A stretch of DNA of 64,000 bases from Pandoraea cepalis (GTDB taxonomy: Bacteria; Pseudomonadota; Gammaproteobacteria; Burkholderiales; Burkholderiaceae), in contig NZ_CABPSL010000008.1 in assembly GCF_902459665.1 (NCBI RefSeq), positions 62,001 to 126,000 on the forward strand. The letters run 5' to 3'. Under the pieces are notes generated by a model. The model worked only from the letters and a program-made list of their open reading frames with translations, had not been told where the DNA came from and did not search any database. Shown piece by piece: positions 1 through 8,025 of the stretch (position 1 is its first letter; every line of letters begins with the position of its first letter). Made by a program: the position numbers and the translations under genes.

Positions 1-724
1 TCGTGACGAAACTGACCGCGAGCCCCGCGACGGCGCGCTCACCGCTCGCATCGAATACCGGTGCGCCGAAGCAGATCATGCCTTCGCGCATCTGCCCGTT
101 GTCGATCGAGTAGCCATCGCGACGCGCCTGCGCCATCTCTTCGGCCAACGCCGCATACGTCGCCACACTGGCACGCGTGAGCGGCGCGGGCCAGGCACCG
201 GCGAGCAGATCGGCGGCCTCATCCGCCGGCAGCGTTGAGAGCATGGCCTTGCCGGTCGCCGTGTAGGGCGCGGGCAACCGCATGCCGATGCGGAAGGTCA
301 CGCCGAGCGGCCGATTGCCGTTGTGACAGGCGAGATAGATCACGTCGGTGCCATCGAGCACAGACAGCGTGACGGTCTCCTGCTCGAAGGCGGACGACGC
401 CTCCCAGACCGCGCGGAATTCTTCGGTGACGTGGGTCTGCGACAGGAACGCATTCGCCCATCCCATCACGTACGAGCCCATCGTCATGCCGCCATTGGCG
501 TGGCGCTTCACGAGCCGCAACTTGACCAGCGTGTCGCACAGGCCGTGCAGTGTGCTCTTGGGCACGCCCGTCTCCCTCGCTAGATCGGCCAGCGCGATCG
601 GCTCGGCCGCCGCCGCAATCACATCGAGGATGCGTACGGCGCGCACCACAGCGGGCGCGGTGGTCTTGAGCGGTTCGCCGTCGCGGGCATCGTTGGCGGG
701 GATATCAAGTTTGCGCTTGGGCAT
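1..724 (-). CDS. IclR-family transcriptional regulator (3' end outside window)
   Basis: The open frame runs from an ATG at 724 to the window edge with no stop, giving about 241 residues of a regulator normally near 260. An N-terminal winged helix-turn-helix (about residues 22-80, with VPKSTLHGL as recognition helix) is followed by the IclR effector domain, recognisable by TATGKAML and by GYSIDNGQMREG. It diverges from the aldehyde dehydrogenase gene and probably controls it through the three repeats at 842-895. Such regulators usually bind a small metabolite of the pathway they control. The effector is unknown; 4-hydroxybutyrate or succinate semialdehyde is an inference from context. The C-terminus is missing only because the window ends. 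Confidence 0.88.
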   Translation of the reverse strand, partial: MPKRKLDIPANDARDGEPLKTTAPAVVRAVRILDVIAAAAEPIALADLARETGVPKSTLHGLCDTLVKLRLVKRHANGGMTMGSYVMGWANAFLSQTHVTEEFRAVWEASSAFEQETVTLSVLDGTDVIYLACHNGNRPLGVTFRIGMRLPAPYTATGKAMLSTLPADEAADLLAGAWPAPLTRASVATYAALAEEMAQARRDGYSIDNGQMREGMICFGAPVFDASGERAVAGLAVSFVT

Positions 725-841
725 GAATCGGAAATCGGCTTCAGAAGGGTCGAAATGGATCGGGGCGGGCTACGCCGCCCGTAGGGTACGGGCAAGTGAT
801 GGGAATGCCGCCTTCGGAAAACCCTGAGTTGCACGGAAAAC

Positions 842-895
842 GTTCGCTACGTAGAATGAGGTTCAATACATAGAATATCGTTCAATAGATGGAAC
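842..895. promoter_or_regulatory. Three phased repeats, probable IclR operator
   Basis: Three 16-bp repeats start at 842, 861 and 880, exactly 19 bp apart, with consensus GTTCnnTAnnTrGAAy. Each is an imperfect palindrome with GTTC and GAAT or GAAC arms. They lie between the divergent IclR gene and the dehydrogenase start at 970. Triple repeats in the operator are known for IclR members such as PcaU and PobR; assignment to this regulator is inferred. Confidence 0.6.
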
Positions 896-969
896 GGCAA
901 GCGGCAATTCGAGAGACTGCCGTGCGTCGTTTCCCCAACCGGAACTGCCGGCGAGCCCGGCCAACTGCC

Positions 970-2418
970 ATGCAACTTAAAGACACCTCCCTCTTCAAGA
1001 CACTCGCCTGGGTCGATGGCCAATGGATTGCGTCCGACAGCGGCAAGACGCTCGACGTACTGGACCCGGCCACCGGTGAAGTCCTGGCCAAGGTGCCGGA
1101 ACTCGGCGCGGCGGAGACGACGCGGGCCGTCGCGGCCGCGGAAGCTGCGCAAAAGCCGTGGGCCGCGCGCACTGGCAAGGAACGTGCGGCGGTCTTGCGC
1201 CGCTGGTTCGATCTGATGGTCGCCAACACGGACGACCTGGCGTATCTGATGACGCGCGAGCAGGGCAAGCCGCTGGCGGAGGCGCGTGGCGAGATCGCCT
1301 ATGCGGCGAGTTTCATCGAGTGGTTTGCGGAAGAAGCCAAGCGTGTGGATGGCGACGTGCTCGCCACGCCCGCCTCGGACAAGCGTCTGGTCACGCTCAA
1401 GCAACCGGTCGGCGTGTGCGCGGCGATCACGCCGTGGAATTTCCCGGCAGCGATGATTACGCGGAAGGTGGCCCCGGCGTTGGCCGCGGGCTGCGCGATT
1501 GTGGTGAAGCCGTCGGAACTGACGCCGCTCTCCGCTTTTGCCCTGGCCGAGCTCGCGCACCGCGCCGGCATTCCGGGCGGTGTGTTCCAAGTGGTAACGG
1601 GCGACGCACGCGCGGTGGGGGGTGTGTTGACGTCGCATCCGGGGGTGCGCAAGTTGTCGTTCACGGGGTCCACGGCGGTGGGCCGACTGCTGATGGCGCA
1701 GTGTGCGCCGACGGTCAAGCGCATGTCGCTGGAGCTGGGGGGCAATGCGCCGTTCATCGTGTTCGACGATGCCGACCTCGACGCCGCCGTTGACGGCGCG
1801 ATCGCGGCGAAGTACCGCAATGGCGGGCAGACCTGTGTATGTGCAAATCGCTTCTATATTCAGGACGGCATTTACGACGCCTTCGCCGAAAAATTCGCCA
1901 AGCGCGTGGCGGGCATGAAGGTGGGCAACGGCCTGGAAGACGGCGTGGTGGTCGGCCCGCTGATCGAGGGCAAGGCGGTCGAGAAGGTCGTGGCGCTGGT
2001 GGACGACGCGAAGTCGCGCGGCGCTCGCGTGCTGGTGGGCGGCACCGCGCACGCGCTGGGCGGCACTTATTACACACCGACGGTGATTGCGGAGGCCACT
2101 TCGCAAATGCGCGTGGCGCGTGAGGAAATCTTCGGTCCGGTCGCGCCGTTGTTCCGTTTCACGCACGACGCGGACGCCGTCGCCTTTGCGAACGATACGG
2201 AGTTCGGGCTCGCGGCTTATTTATACACGCGCGACATCGCGCGGGCATGGCGCACTGCGGAGGCGCTCGAGTACGGCATGGTGGGTCTGAACACCGGCCT
2301 GATCTCGAATGAGGTGGCGCCGTTCGGCGGCATCAAGCAATCGGGGGTGGGTCGCGAGGGGTCGCGTTATGGCATCGAGGAATACCTCGAAATGAAGTAC
2401 CTGTGCCTGCAATTGTGA
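970..2418 (+). CDS. gabD: NAD(P)-dependent succinate-semialdehyde dehydrogenase
   Basis: The 482-residue protein is a full-length member of the GabD branch of the aldehyde dehydrogenase superfamily, which oxidises succinate semialdehyde to succinate in the cytoplasm. Visible landmarks are the WNFP motif (near residue 155), the general-base Glu255 in LELGG, and the nucleophile Cys289 in GQTC. Cys291 lies two residues on, as in GabD enzymes with a redox switch. The frame stays open upstream to 889, but the ATG at 970 gives the family N-terminus and leaves the operator repeats non-coding. It is followed 143 bp on by an iron alcohol dehydrogenase, and the pair suggests oxidation of 4-hydroxybutyrate through succinate semialdehyde. 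Another short-chain aldehyde substrate is possible. Confidence 0.88.
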   Translation: MQLKDTSLFKTLAWVDGQWIASDSGKTLDVLDPATGEVLAKVPELGAAETTRAVAAAEAAQKPWAARTGKERAAVLRRWFDLMVANTDDLAYLMTREQGKPLAEARGEIAYAASFIEWFAEEAKRVDGDVLATPASDKRLVTLKQPVGVCAAITPWNFPAAMITRKVAPALAAGCAIVVKPSELTPLSAFALAELAHRAGIPGGVFQVVTGDARAVGGVLTSHPGVRKLSFTGSTAVGRLLMAQCAPTVKRMSLELGGNAPFIVFDDADLDAAVDGAIAAKYRNGGQTCVCANRFYIQDGIYDAFAEKFAKRVAGMKVGNGLEDGVVVGPLIEGKAVEKVVALVDDAKSRGARVLVGGTAHALGGTYYTPTVIAEATSQMRVAREEIFGPVAPLFRFTHDADAVAFANDTEFGLAAYLYTRDIARAWRTAEALEYGMVGLNTGLISNEVAPFGGIKQSGVGREGSRYGIEEYLEMKYLCLQL

Positions 2419-2561
2419 TGGCTGGGTAACAGATCAGGCTCAGGCTCGCATCGTTCGGTGGCGCGCGGCGCGGCGCCCGACGACGTCAACCGCATCGACC
2501 GGATAGATCGCGGCAGACTTGTCGCGCACGGGGTAGTGAAGGTCTCACGAGGATATCGGCC

Positions 2562-3722
2562 ATGAACGCTTTTCGTTTCCAGACGGTTCCGACCGTCGTT
2601 GTGGAATTTGGCGCAGCGCGTCGTCTGGGGGCATTGCTGCGCGAGCAATATCCGACGGGCACGCGTTTGTGTGTGGTGACGGACGGCTTTCTACACAAGA
2701 GCGGCTTGCTGTCTCCGGCACTGACGGATCTCGCCAGGCATGGCTGGCAGGTGTCGGTGATCGACGATGTGATCGCCGACCCGCCGGAGCATGTGGTGCT
2801 GGAAGCGGCCCAACGCGCTCGCGCTGCCGACGCGGAGATCGTGCTGGGGTTGGGCGGCGGCTCGTCGATGGATGTGGCGAAGCTGCTTGCGGTGCTGCTG
2901 CCTGGCGCGCAATCGCTCAAGGAGATGTATGGCATCAAGAAGGTGACGGGCACGCGCCTGCCGCTGGTGCAGATGCCGACGACGGCCGGTACGGGCTCGG
3001 AAGTGACGGCCGTGTCGATCGTGACGACGGGCGAGACGACGAAGATGGGGGTTGTCTCGCCGCAGCTTTTTGCGGATCTGGCGATTCTGGACGCGGAACT
3101 CACGCTCGGTCTACCCCGCGCGGCCACGGCCGCCACAGGCATCGACGCGATGGTGCACGCGATCGAAGCTTATACGTCCGCCCATCTGAAGAATCCGATC
3201 TCGGACACGCTCGCCGTGAAAGCGCTGGCGTTACTCTCGCGCAATCTGCTGAGCGCCTGTCACGACGGCAACGATCGCGCCGCTCGCGAAGCCATGCTGG
3301 TTGGCGCGATGTTCGCCGGACAAGCGTTCGCCAATTCGCCGGTCGCCGCCGTTCACGCCCTGGCCTATCCGATCGGTGGCATCTTTCACGTTGCACATGG
3401 CCTCTCGAACGCGCTCGTGCTCACTCACGTCATGCGCTTCAATGCCCCCGCCGCCAGCCACCACTACGCGGAACTGGCCGAAGTGATTCTGCCCGCCAAG
3501 GCCTCAGGCAGCGACGAAGCCAAGACCGATGCCCTCATCCGACACATCGAATCGCTGATCGTCGACACCGCCATCCCCCGCACGCTGCGCGAAGTCGGCG
3601 TGAAACAAACCGACATCGCCCGTCTGGCCAGCGACGCGATGCTGCAAACCCGACTTCTCGTGAATAACCCGCGCGAAGTGACCCAGGCCGATGCATTTGC
3701 CATTTATAGCGCGGCGCTTTGA
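2562..3722 (+). CDS. Iron-containing (group III) alcohol dehydrogenase, probable 4-hydroxybutyrate dehydrogenase
   Basis: This 386-residue protein has the two-domain fold of group III metal-dependent alcohol dehydrogenases. The nucleotide-binding GGGSSMD lies at 98-104. The four expected metal ligands are in place at Asp195, His199, His265 and His279, matching the FucO pattern. The start at 2562 follows a GAGGATATCGGCC leader. Because the preceding gene is a succinate-semialdehyde dehydrogenase, oxidation of 4-hydroxybutyrate is the most economical substrate assignment. That is inference: the family also includes lactaldehyde and 1,3-propanediol dehydrogenases and maleylacetate reductases. 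A strong inverted repeat lies downstream. Confidence 0.82.
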   Translation: MNAFRFQTVPTVVVEFGAARRLGALLREQYPTGTRLCVVTDGFLHKSGLLSPALTDLARHGWQVSVIDDVIADPPEHVVLEAAQRARAADAEIVLGLGGGSSMDVAKLLAVLLPGAQSLKEMYGIKKVTGTRLPLVQMPTTAGTGSEVTAVSIVTTGETTKMGVVSPQLFADLAILDAELTLGLPRAATAATGIDAMVHAIEAYTSAHLKNPISDTLAVKALALLSRNLLSACHDGNDRAAREAMLVGAMFAGQAFANSPVAAVHALAYPIGGIFHVAHGLSNALVLTHVMRFNAPAASHHYAELAEVILPAKASGSDEAKTDALIRHIESLIVDTAIPRTLREVGVKQTDIARLASDAMLQTRLLVNNPREVTQADAFAIYSAAL

Positions 3723-3817
3723 TCGGGGGCCCGCTCGGTGTTGCATGACGCCGATTGTGGTCGCTGATGCGGCCCCCTGCTTCGTACCTCTGCTTCGTAC
3801 CCCTTCAGTGCTTCAAC

Positions 3818-3888
3818 GACGGACCGGGGCCCCTTTCCGCCTCTCAGACATAAACCCAACTCGCTGCAGAAAGGGGCCCCGATCCGTC
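3818..3888. terminator. Bidirectional terminator-like inverted repeat
   Basis: A 20-bp stem (3818-3837 with 3869-3888, one mismatch) encloses a 31-nt loop. It sits between the convergent ends of the alcohol dehydrogenase and the glycosyltransferase-like gene. The arms are G/C-rich, run into CCCTTTC / GAAAGGG and lack a long T tract, so strength is uncertain. Confidence 0.5.
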
Positions 3889-3923
3889 TCTTCCCGTAAC
3901 ACCCCCTCCCCCCCCCCCATCCC

Positions 3924-5048
3924 TCACCTCGTCGGCATGCTCGCCAGCGCCGACACCACCGTTTCCGCCAACTCGGTTGCATCCACCGCACTCACATCCG
4001 AATCGGTCTGCAACGGCGTCGACTGACATCCCGGTGTGAGCCTGAGATACGGCGGCTCCGCCTTCGCAAACAACGTGACGCTCGGCGTCAACGTCGTGTG
4101 CGCCACATGCATCAACCCACCATCGGCACCCACGAATAACGCCGCGTTCGCAATCACCCGCTTCGCTTCGCGCAACGTCAACTGACCCACGAAAGATGTC
4201 AGCTTCAGATGGACAAATTTCGCCTCCATTAACGCGTTTGCCGCATCCACACCATTGCCCGACCCCAGCAACACTACGCCATCCGGCATCCCCGGCTGGT
4301 ACGCAATGTCGTACGCCTGAAGGAATTCCCGCCAATGCGCATACGTCCGGCGCGGCTCGACACCCCCCATCGCCAACACCAGGAACGCCCCCGGCAATAC
4401 TTGCCCCACGACCGACGCCGGCAACGCCGTTTCCTGCCGCAAGTAAGGCTTGGCGCGCGCGAACAAGTCGTCGGACGCCAACCCCAGCGAAAAAACGTCG
4501 TTGACCGCCGCAAGGCTGAACTGGGTCTGGTTGCGGTCCGGCCCGTGAAAGAATCGGAACAAACACGCAAACGGCAGCGACGGGAAATATTTCCGCTTCA
4601 GCCGCAACGTCGGATAGTTGAACTCCTGCAACACAATGACGTCGTAATCGCCCGGCTTCACACTCGCCGGATCGTCGTACACGTGACGGAAAATATCGTC
4701 GCCCTCGAACACCCCCTTCAAGCCCGGCGTAATCAACAAATCGACCGGCCCCTCGCGCCCACGCAACAACGCACGGCCCGACATATCCATCACCGCATCA
4801 CCGACCGATGCCTTGCCCCCATAGATCCACAGCACGCGCGCACCCGGCGACACCCGACGCACCTCTCGGCTCGACTGCCCACTCAACGCAAGACGCAAGC
4901 GGCGATGCAGGTATTTTTTGGCAACGCTCAACGATGACGTGCGCTGCAGGAATACGTCGGGCTCGTGGTACACCCAGGCATAAGGAATACGGGTGCTCGG
5001 TTCGGTGAGAGCGCCCAGTCGGCGGGCAATGAAGCGCTGCAATGGCAT
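3924..5048 (-). CDS. Glycosyltransferase family 9-like (heptosyltransferase-like) protein
   Basis: The product is about 374 residues from the ATG at 5048; a GTG at 5102 would add 18. The C-terminal half carries the GT9 hallmark for sugar-nucleotide binding: LTLREAKRVIANAALFVG followed by ADGGLMHVAH, corresponding to the family's 'ndsGpmHlA' loop. The N-terminal half has IYGGKASVGDAVMD, a variant of the GT9 start motif. Heptosyltransferases of this family build the LPS core at the inner face of the membrane. No other LPS gene is nearby and the N-terminal half is divergent, so acceptor and donor cannot be named. It is a single-gene unit facing the alcohol dehydrogenase. Confidence 0.65.
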   Translation of the reverse strand: MPLQRFIARRLGALTEPSTRIPYAWVYHEPDVFLQRTSSLSVAKKYLHRRLRLALSGQSSREVRRVSPGARVLWIYGGKASVGDAVMDMSGRALLRGREGPVDLLITPGLKGVFEGDDIFRHVYDDPASVKPGDYDVIVLQEFNYPTLRLKRKYFPSLPFACLFRFFHGPDRNQTQFSLAAVNDVFSLGLASDDLFARAKPYLRQETALPASVVGQVLPGAFLVLAMGGVEPRRTYAHWREFLQAYDIAYQPGMPDGVVLLGSGNGVDAANALMEAKFVHLKLTSFVGQLTLREAKRVIANAALFVGADGGLMHVAHTTLTPSVTLFAKAEPPYLRLTPGCQSTPLQTDSDVSAVDATELAETVVSALASMPTR

Positions 5049-5219
5049 GATGGGTTCGAAAGCGAGTCGGCACCGGTTCGCCCCCGCGTGAACCGAGTTC
5101 ACATCGTGGCGTCAGGCGGCGGCGTCAGAAGGTGGGGAGTATGCCACGTCTGCCCCCCCCCGATTGACGGCAACGCAACACTCCCCCGCCCTGCACCACC
5201 GGGCGTCCCTTTGACTCGC

Positions 5220-6878
5220 TCACACCACCCGGAAATGGTGCGTTCCATCGCGATGCAGCTGGTCGACGAGCCCATACTCCCAATCGAGGTACGCCTGCAT
5301 CGCCTCGGCAGCGTTGTCAGTGCCCTCGTACGGACGGCGATAGCGATCGTCGCGCGGGCTCGCCAGCCGCGTCGGTCCCGATTCGAGCGGCAGCCCAGCC
5401 TGGGTCCACGCCTGCGTGCCACCGTCGAGCACCACGATTTCGGCATCGGTCAGACGCCGCAAATCGGCCGCCGCAAAGCGCGCAAGCAAGCTGGAGCCAC
5501 AAGTGAGCACGTACCGCTGCGCAGGGCCGATCTCCCGCAAGGCCCCGGCCAGGCGCGCGCGAATGACGAACCACGCCCCCGGAATGTGGCGTTTGACGTA
5601 GTTGACGCCCGAGGTGACGTCGAGCACCACGATCTGGCCAGGCGCTGACTCGTCAAGCCAGCGCGCGAGCACCGCCGGCGAGACGGTCTCGACATCGGCC
5701 GCGCTCGGCGTATGCAACGGCCATCCGCCCTGAGCACTGCGCGCCTCGTCGCCATGCGGCTCGACGACGTAGACGGTCCAGCCCATCTGGGCGAGCCACG
5801 AACCGGTCATGTCGGCACGCACGCCGTTGTCGTCCGCGAGCACGATCCACGCGCCACGCACCGGCGCATGATGATCGGTCTCCTGCACCAGTTGCCCTCC
5901 CGGCGCACTGGCGAAGTCGGGCAAGTGCCCGGCTGCGTAGTCTTCCGGCGTACGCACGTCGAAGCGATAGACGGTGCGCCCAGGCGCATTCAGTGCGGGC
6001 ACGTCGCCCACCGCGATTCGGCGCACGCCCGCACGATCGGCGATGGCACGGGCCCCAGCGCGCGCGACGTTCAGGGTAGCGTCGCTCACCACGGCCGGGG
6101 GCCGGCGATCGGCCCCGCGCTCGAGTGTCTGACCGGCGAGCGTCCAGCCGATGGTGCCGTTGCGCAGCGCCGCCACCGGATTCGGCAGACCGGCGTTCAC
6201 GAGCGATTGCGTGCCGATGATGCTGCGTGTGCGTCCGGCGCAATTGACGATCACACGCGTGGCCGGGTTCGGGGCGAGTTCGCGCACGCGCAGCACGAGT
6301 TCGGCACCGGGCACGCTGGTCGAGCCGGGAATGTTCATGGTCTGGTATTCGTCGAACCGGCGCGCGTCGACGACGACCACATCGGCGCGCGCATCGAGCA
6401 GTGCCTGAACTTCCTGCGCGGACAACGACGGGGTATGCCGCAACCCTTCGACCCACTCGCCAAAGGCTTTGCTCGGCACGTTGACGTCGCGAAAGACTTC
6501 TCCGCCAGCCGCGATCCAACCGTCGAGGCCGCCCGCGAGACAATTGACGTCGGTGTAGCCGAGCTTGCGCAGCACGCCGGCAGCGCGCGGCGCCAGATCC
6601 TCGCCGCCATGCTCGCCGTAGACGACGATGCGCGTGTCGCGGCGCGGTATGCGCGCCCAGACGTCGATCTCCACGCGCGAGAGCGGAAGGTTCGCCGCCC
6701 ACAATGGGTGCGCCTGCGCGAATGGATCTTCTTCGCGAACGTCGAGCAACGCAATTTCCTCACGGGCGAGCAGCGCGGCACGCACGTCGGCATAGGTCAG
6801 TTCGGGGAAAGCGAGGTCTTCAGCAACGGCAGTCGGCGCAGCCGTCTGCGACGGCGCATCGGTCGAGAAAGAGGACAC
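5220..6878 (-). CDS. Four-domain rhodanese-related sulfurtransferase
   Basis: The 552-residue protein contains four tandem rhodanese homology domains (about 25-130, 150-255, 290-390 and 400-500). Only the second (Cys213 in CAGRTRS) and fourth (Cys460 in TCGSSLL) have a cysteine at the active-site loop. The first and third have EHGGED and DDNGVR there, so they are probably structural or regulatory. Rhodaneses move sulfane sulfur from thiosulfate or persulfides to cyanide or thiols. The gene lies 143 bp downstream of a thiol dioxygenase on the same strand, which points to thiol oxidation and sulfane-sulfur handling. There is no signal peptide, so it is cytoplasmic. Confidence 0.85.
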   Translation of the reverse strand: MSSFSTDAPSQTAAPTAVAEDLAFPELTYADVRAALLAREEIALLDVREEDPFAQAHPLWAANLPLSRVEIDVWARIPRRDTRIVVYGEHGGEDLAPRAAGVLRKLGYTDVNCLAGGLDGWIAAGGEVFRDVNVPSKAFGEWVEGLRHTPSLSAQEVQALLDARADVVVVDARRFDEYQTMNIPGSTSVPGAELVLRVRELAPNPATRVIVNCAGRTRSIIGTQSLVNAGLPNPVAALRNGTIGWTLAGQTLERGADRRPPAVVSDATLNVARAGARAIADRAGVRRIAVGDVPALNAPGRTVYRFDVRTPEDYAAGHLPDFASAPGGQLVQETDHHAPVRGAWIVLADDNGVRADMTGSWLAQMGWTVYVVEPHGDEARSAQGGWPLHTPSAADVETVSPAVLARWLDESAPGQIVVLDVTSGVNYVKRHIPGAWFVIRARLAGALREIGPAQRYVLTCGSSLLARFAAADLRRLTDAEIVVLDGGTQAWTQAGLPLESGPTRLASPRDDRYRRPYEGTDNAAEAMQAYLDWEYGLVDQLHRDGTHHFRVV

Positions 6879-7021
6879 GGCGGTTCCTTGAATTCGTCAA
6901 GCGTCGATTCGATTTGCGTATCGGCGCGGTGGGCTCGCGCATTCGCGCAACCAGAAAGCTATTGTGGCAGAAGGCGCCCGAACGCGTGGCGAGGGCCGTC
7001 GGCACGTTGCGGCGCCTTTCT

Positions 7022-7645
7022 TTATGGATTCGGCGATTGCGCATTGGCGTATCCGGAGATGAAGCTTTTGCGCTCGCCCGCTTCGGTGAACACGCTGCGA
7101 CGCACGGTGCCAATGTTCGCCCCGTACACGTGGATGCTCACCGAGACCCGGTCGGCGTAGGCATTGCTCACACGGTGAATGTCCCCCAACCGCGGCGAGA
7201 GCACCTCCACATCGCCCGGCGACAGACGCACCGGCGGCCCCGTCATGACCGGTACGCCCTGCGCGTCGAGCCGATAGGGCTGCGAATCCTCCGCCCCGCG
7301 CAACATGCCGATCAGGCCCCACACGGTGTGATCGTGAATTGGCGTGACCTGCCCCGGCCCCCAAACGAAACTCACGATGGAAAAGCGCTGCGCCGGATCG
7401 CAATGCAACAGGTATTGCTGATAGTGCTCGGGATGTGGCACCGCGAACGCGGCGGGCAACCAGTCGTCACATGCGACGAGTGGTGCCAGCAGACCCGCGC
7501 CGGCGTCGAGCAGCGTTGTCTCGTCCGGATGACGCGCCAGCAGTCGCGAAAGCCCCGCGACGAACGTGCGCAACGGATCGAGCGCTTCGCCATCCGGGCC
7601 GGGCAACTCGCCCGACGCCGCGATGCCATCCAATCGTTGATGCAT
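7022..7645 (-). CDS. Gln-type thiol dioxygenase (3-mercaptopropionate dioxygenase-like; cysteine dioxygenase family)
   Basis: The 207-residue cupin protein has the three iron-binding histidines of the cysteine dioxygenase family: His104 and His106 in PIHDH, and His157. Its outer-sphere triad is Ser170-His172-Tyr174. The residue aligned with mammalian Arg60 is Gln77 (in HYQQYLL), the signature of Gln-type enzymes such as the Pseudomonas 3-mercaptopropionate dioxygenase. It also has no Cys for the mammalian Cys-Tyr crosslink. Such enzymes use Fe(II) and O2 to convert a thiol to a sulfinate. The start at 7645 is fixed by GGGGAG seven bases upstream; the frame stays open to 7933. The rhodanese gene follows, probably in the same transcript. 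Substrate preference is inferred from the Gln alone. Confidence 0.82.
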   Translation of the reverse strand: MHQRLDGIAASGELPGPDGEALDPLRTFVAGLSRLLARHPDETTLLDAGAGLLAPLVACDDWLPAAFAVPHPEHYQQYLLHCDPAQRFSIVSFVWGPGQVTPIHDHTVWGLIGMLRGAEDSQPYRLDAQGVPVMTGPPVRLSPGDVEVLSPRLGDIHRVSNAYADRVSVSIHVYGANIGTVRRSVFTEAGERKSFISGYANAQSPNP

Positions 7646-7753
7646 ACGAACTCCCCAAGTTGGGCGCGCTCCCCGGCCGACCCGGTGGAACGCATGTGGT
7701 AGCGTAACGCTTTGCCTCTCTTCGTGCCCGCGCGCCATCCGCGCCTGTCGCTT

Positions 7754-7996
7754 ATGCTCGATTTCGATGCCGACGCGCTGATGCGCCTCGTCACCACGCC
7801 CATGCCGTTCGGCAAACACAAGGGCACGCTCATTGCCGACCTGCCCGGCAATTACCTGAGCTGGTTCGCCCGCGAGGGTTTTCCGCCGGGCGACATCGGT
7901 CGCCTGCTCGCCCTCATGCACGAGATCGATCACAACGCGCTGGGTGAATTGCTGCGCCCGCTACGGGCGCAGGCACGCGCCGCCCGCCCAAGGTAA
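7754..7996 (+). CDS. DUF3820 family small protein
   Basis: About 80 residues from the ATG at 7754; a TTG at 7712 would add 14. The conserved core MPFGKHKG..IADLP..YL.WF matches the DUF3820 family (putative quorum-sensing-regulated virulence factor), whose members occur alone or fused to exonuclease-like domains. There is no signal peptide or membrane segment. It diverges from the thiol dioxygenase gene with about 110 bp between them. The biochemical function is unknown. Confidence 0.72.
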   Translation: MLDFDADALMRLVTTPMPFGKHKGTLIADLPGNYLSWFAREGFPPGDIGRLLALMHEIDHNALGELLRPLRAQARAARPR

Positions 7997-8025
7997 GCCG
8001 AACGGCCCCGTCCTTTGCCCGCCGA

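Noticed and set aside
847..2166. A 439-codon minus-strand open frame opposite gabD
   Set aside because: The composition is Arg/His-rich with no recognisable motif, whereas the plus strand encodes a complete aldehyde dehydrogenase.
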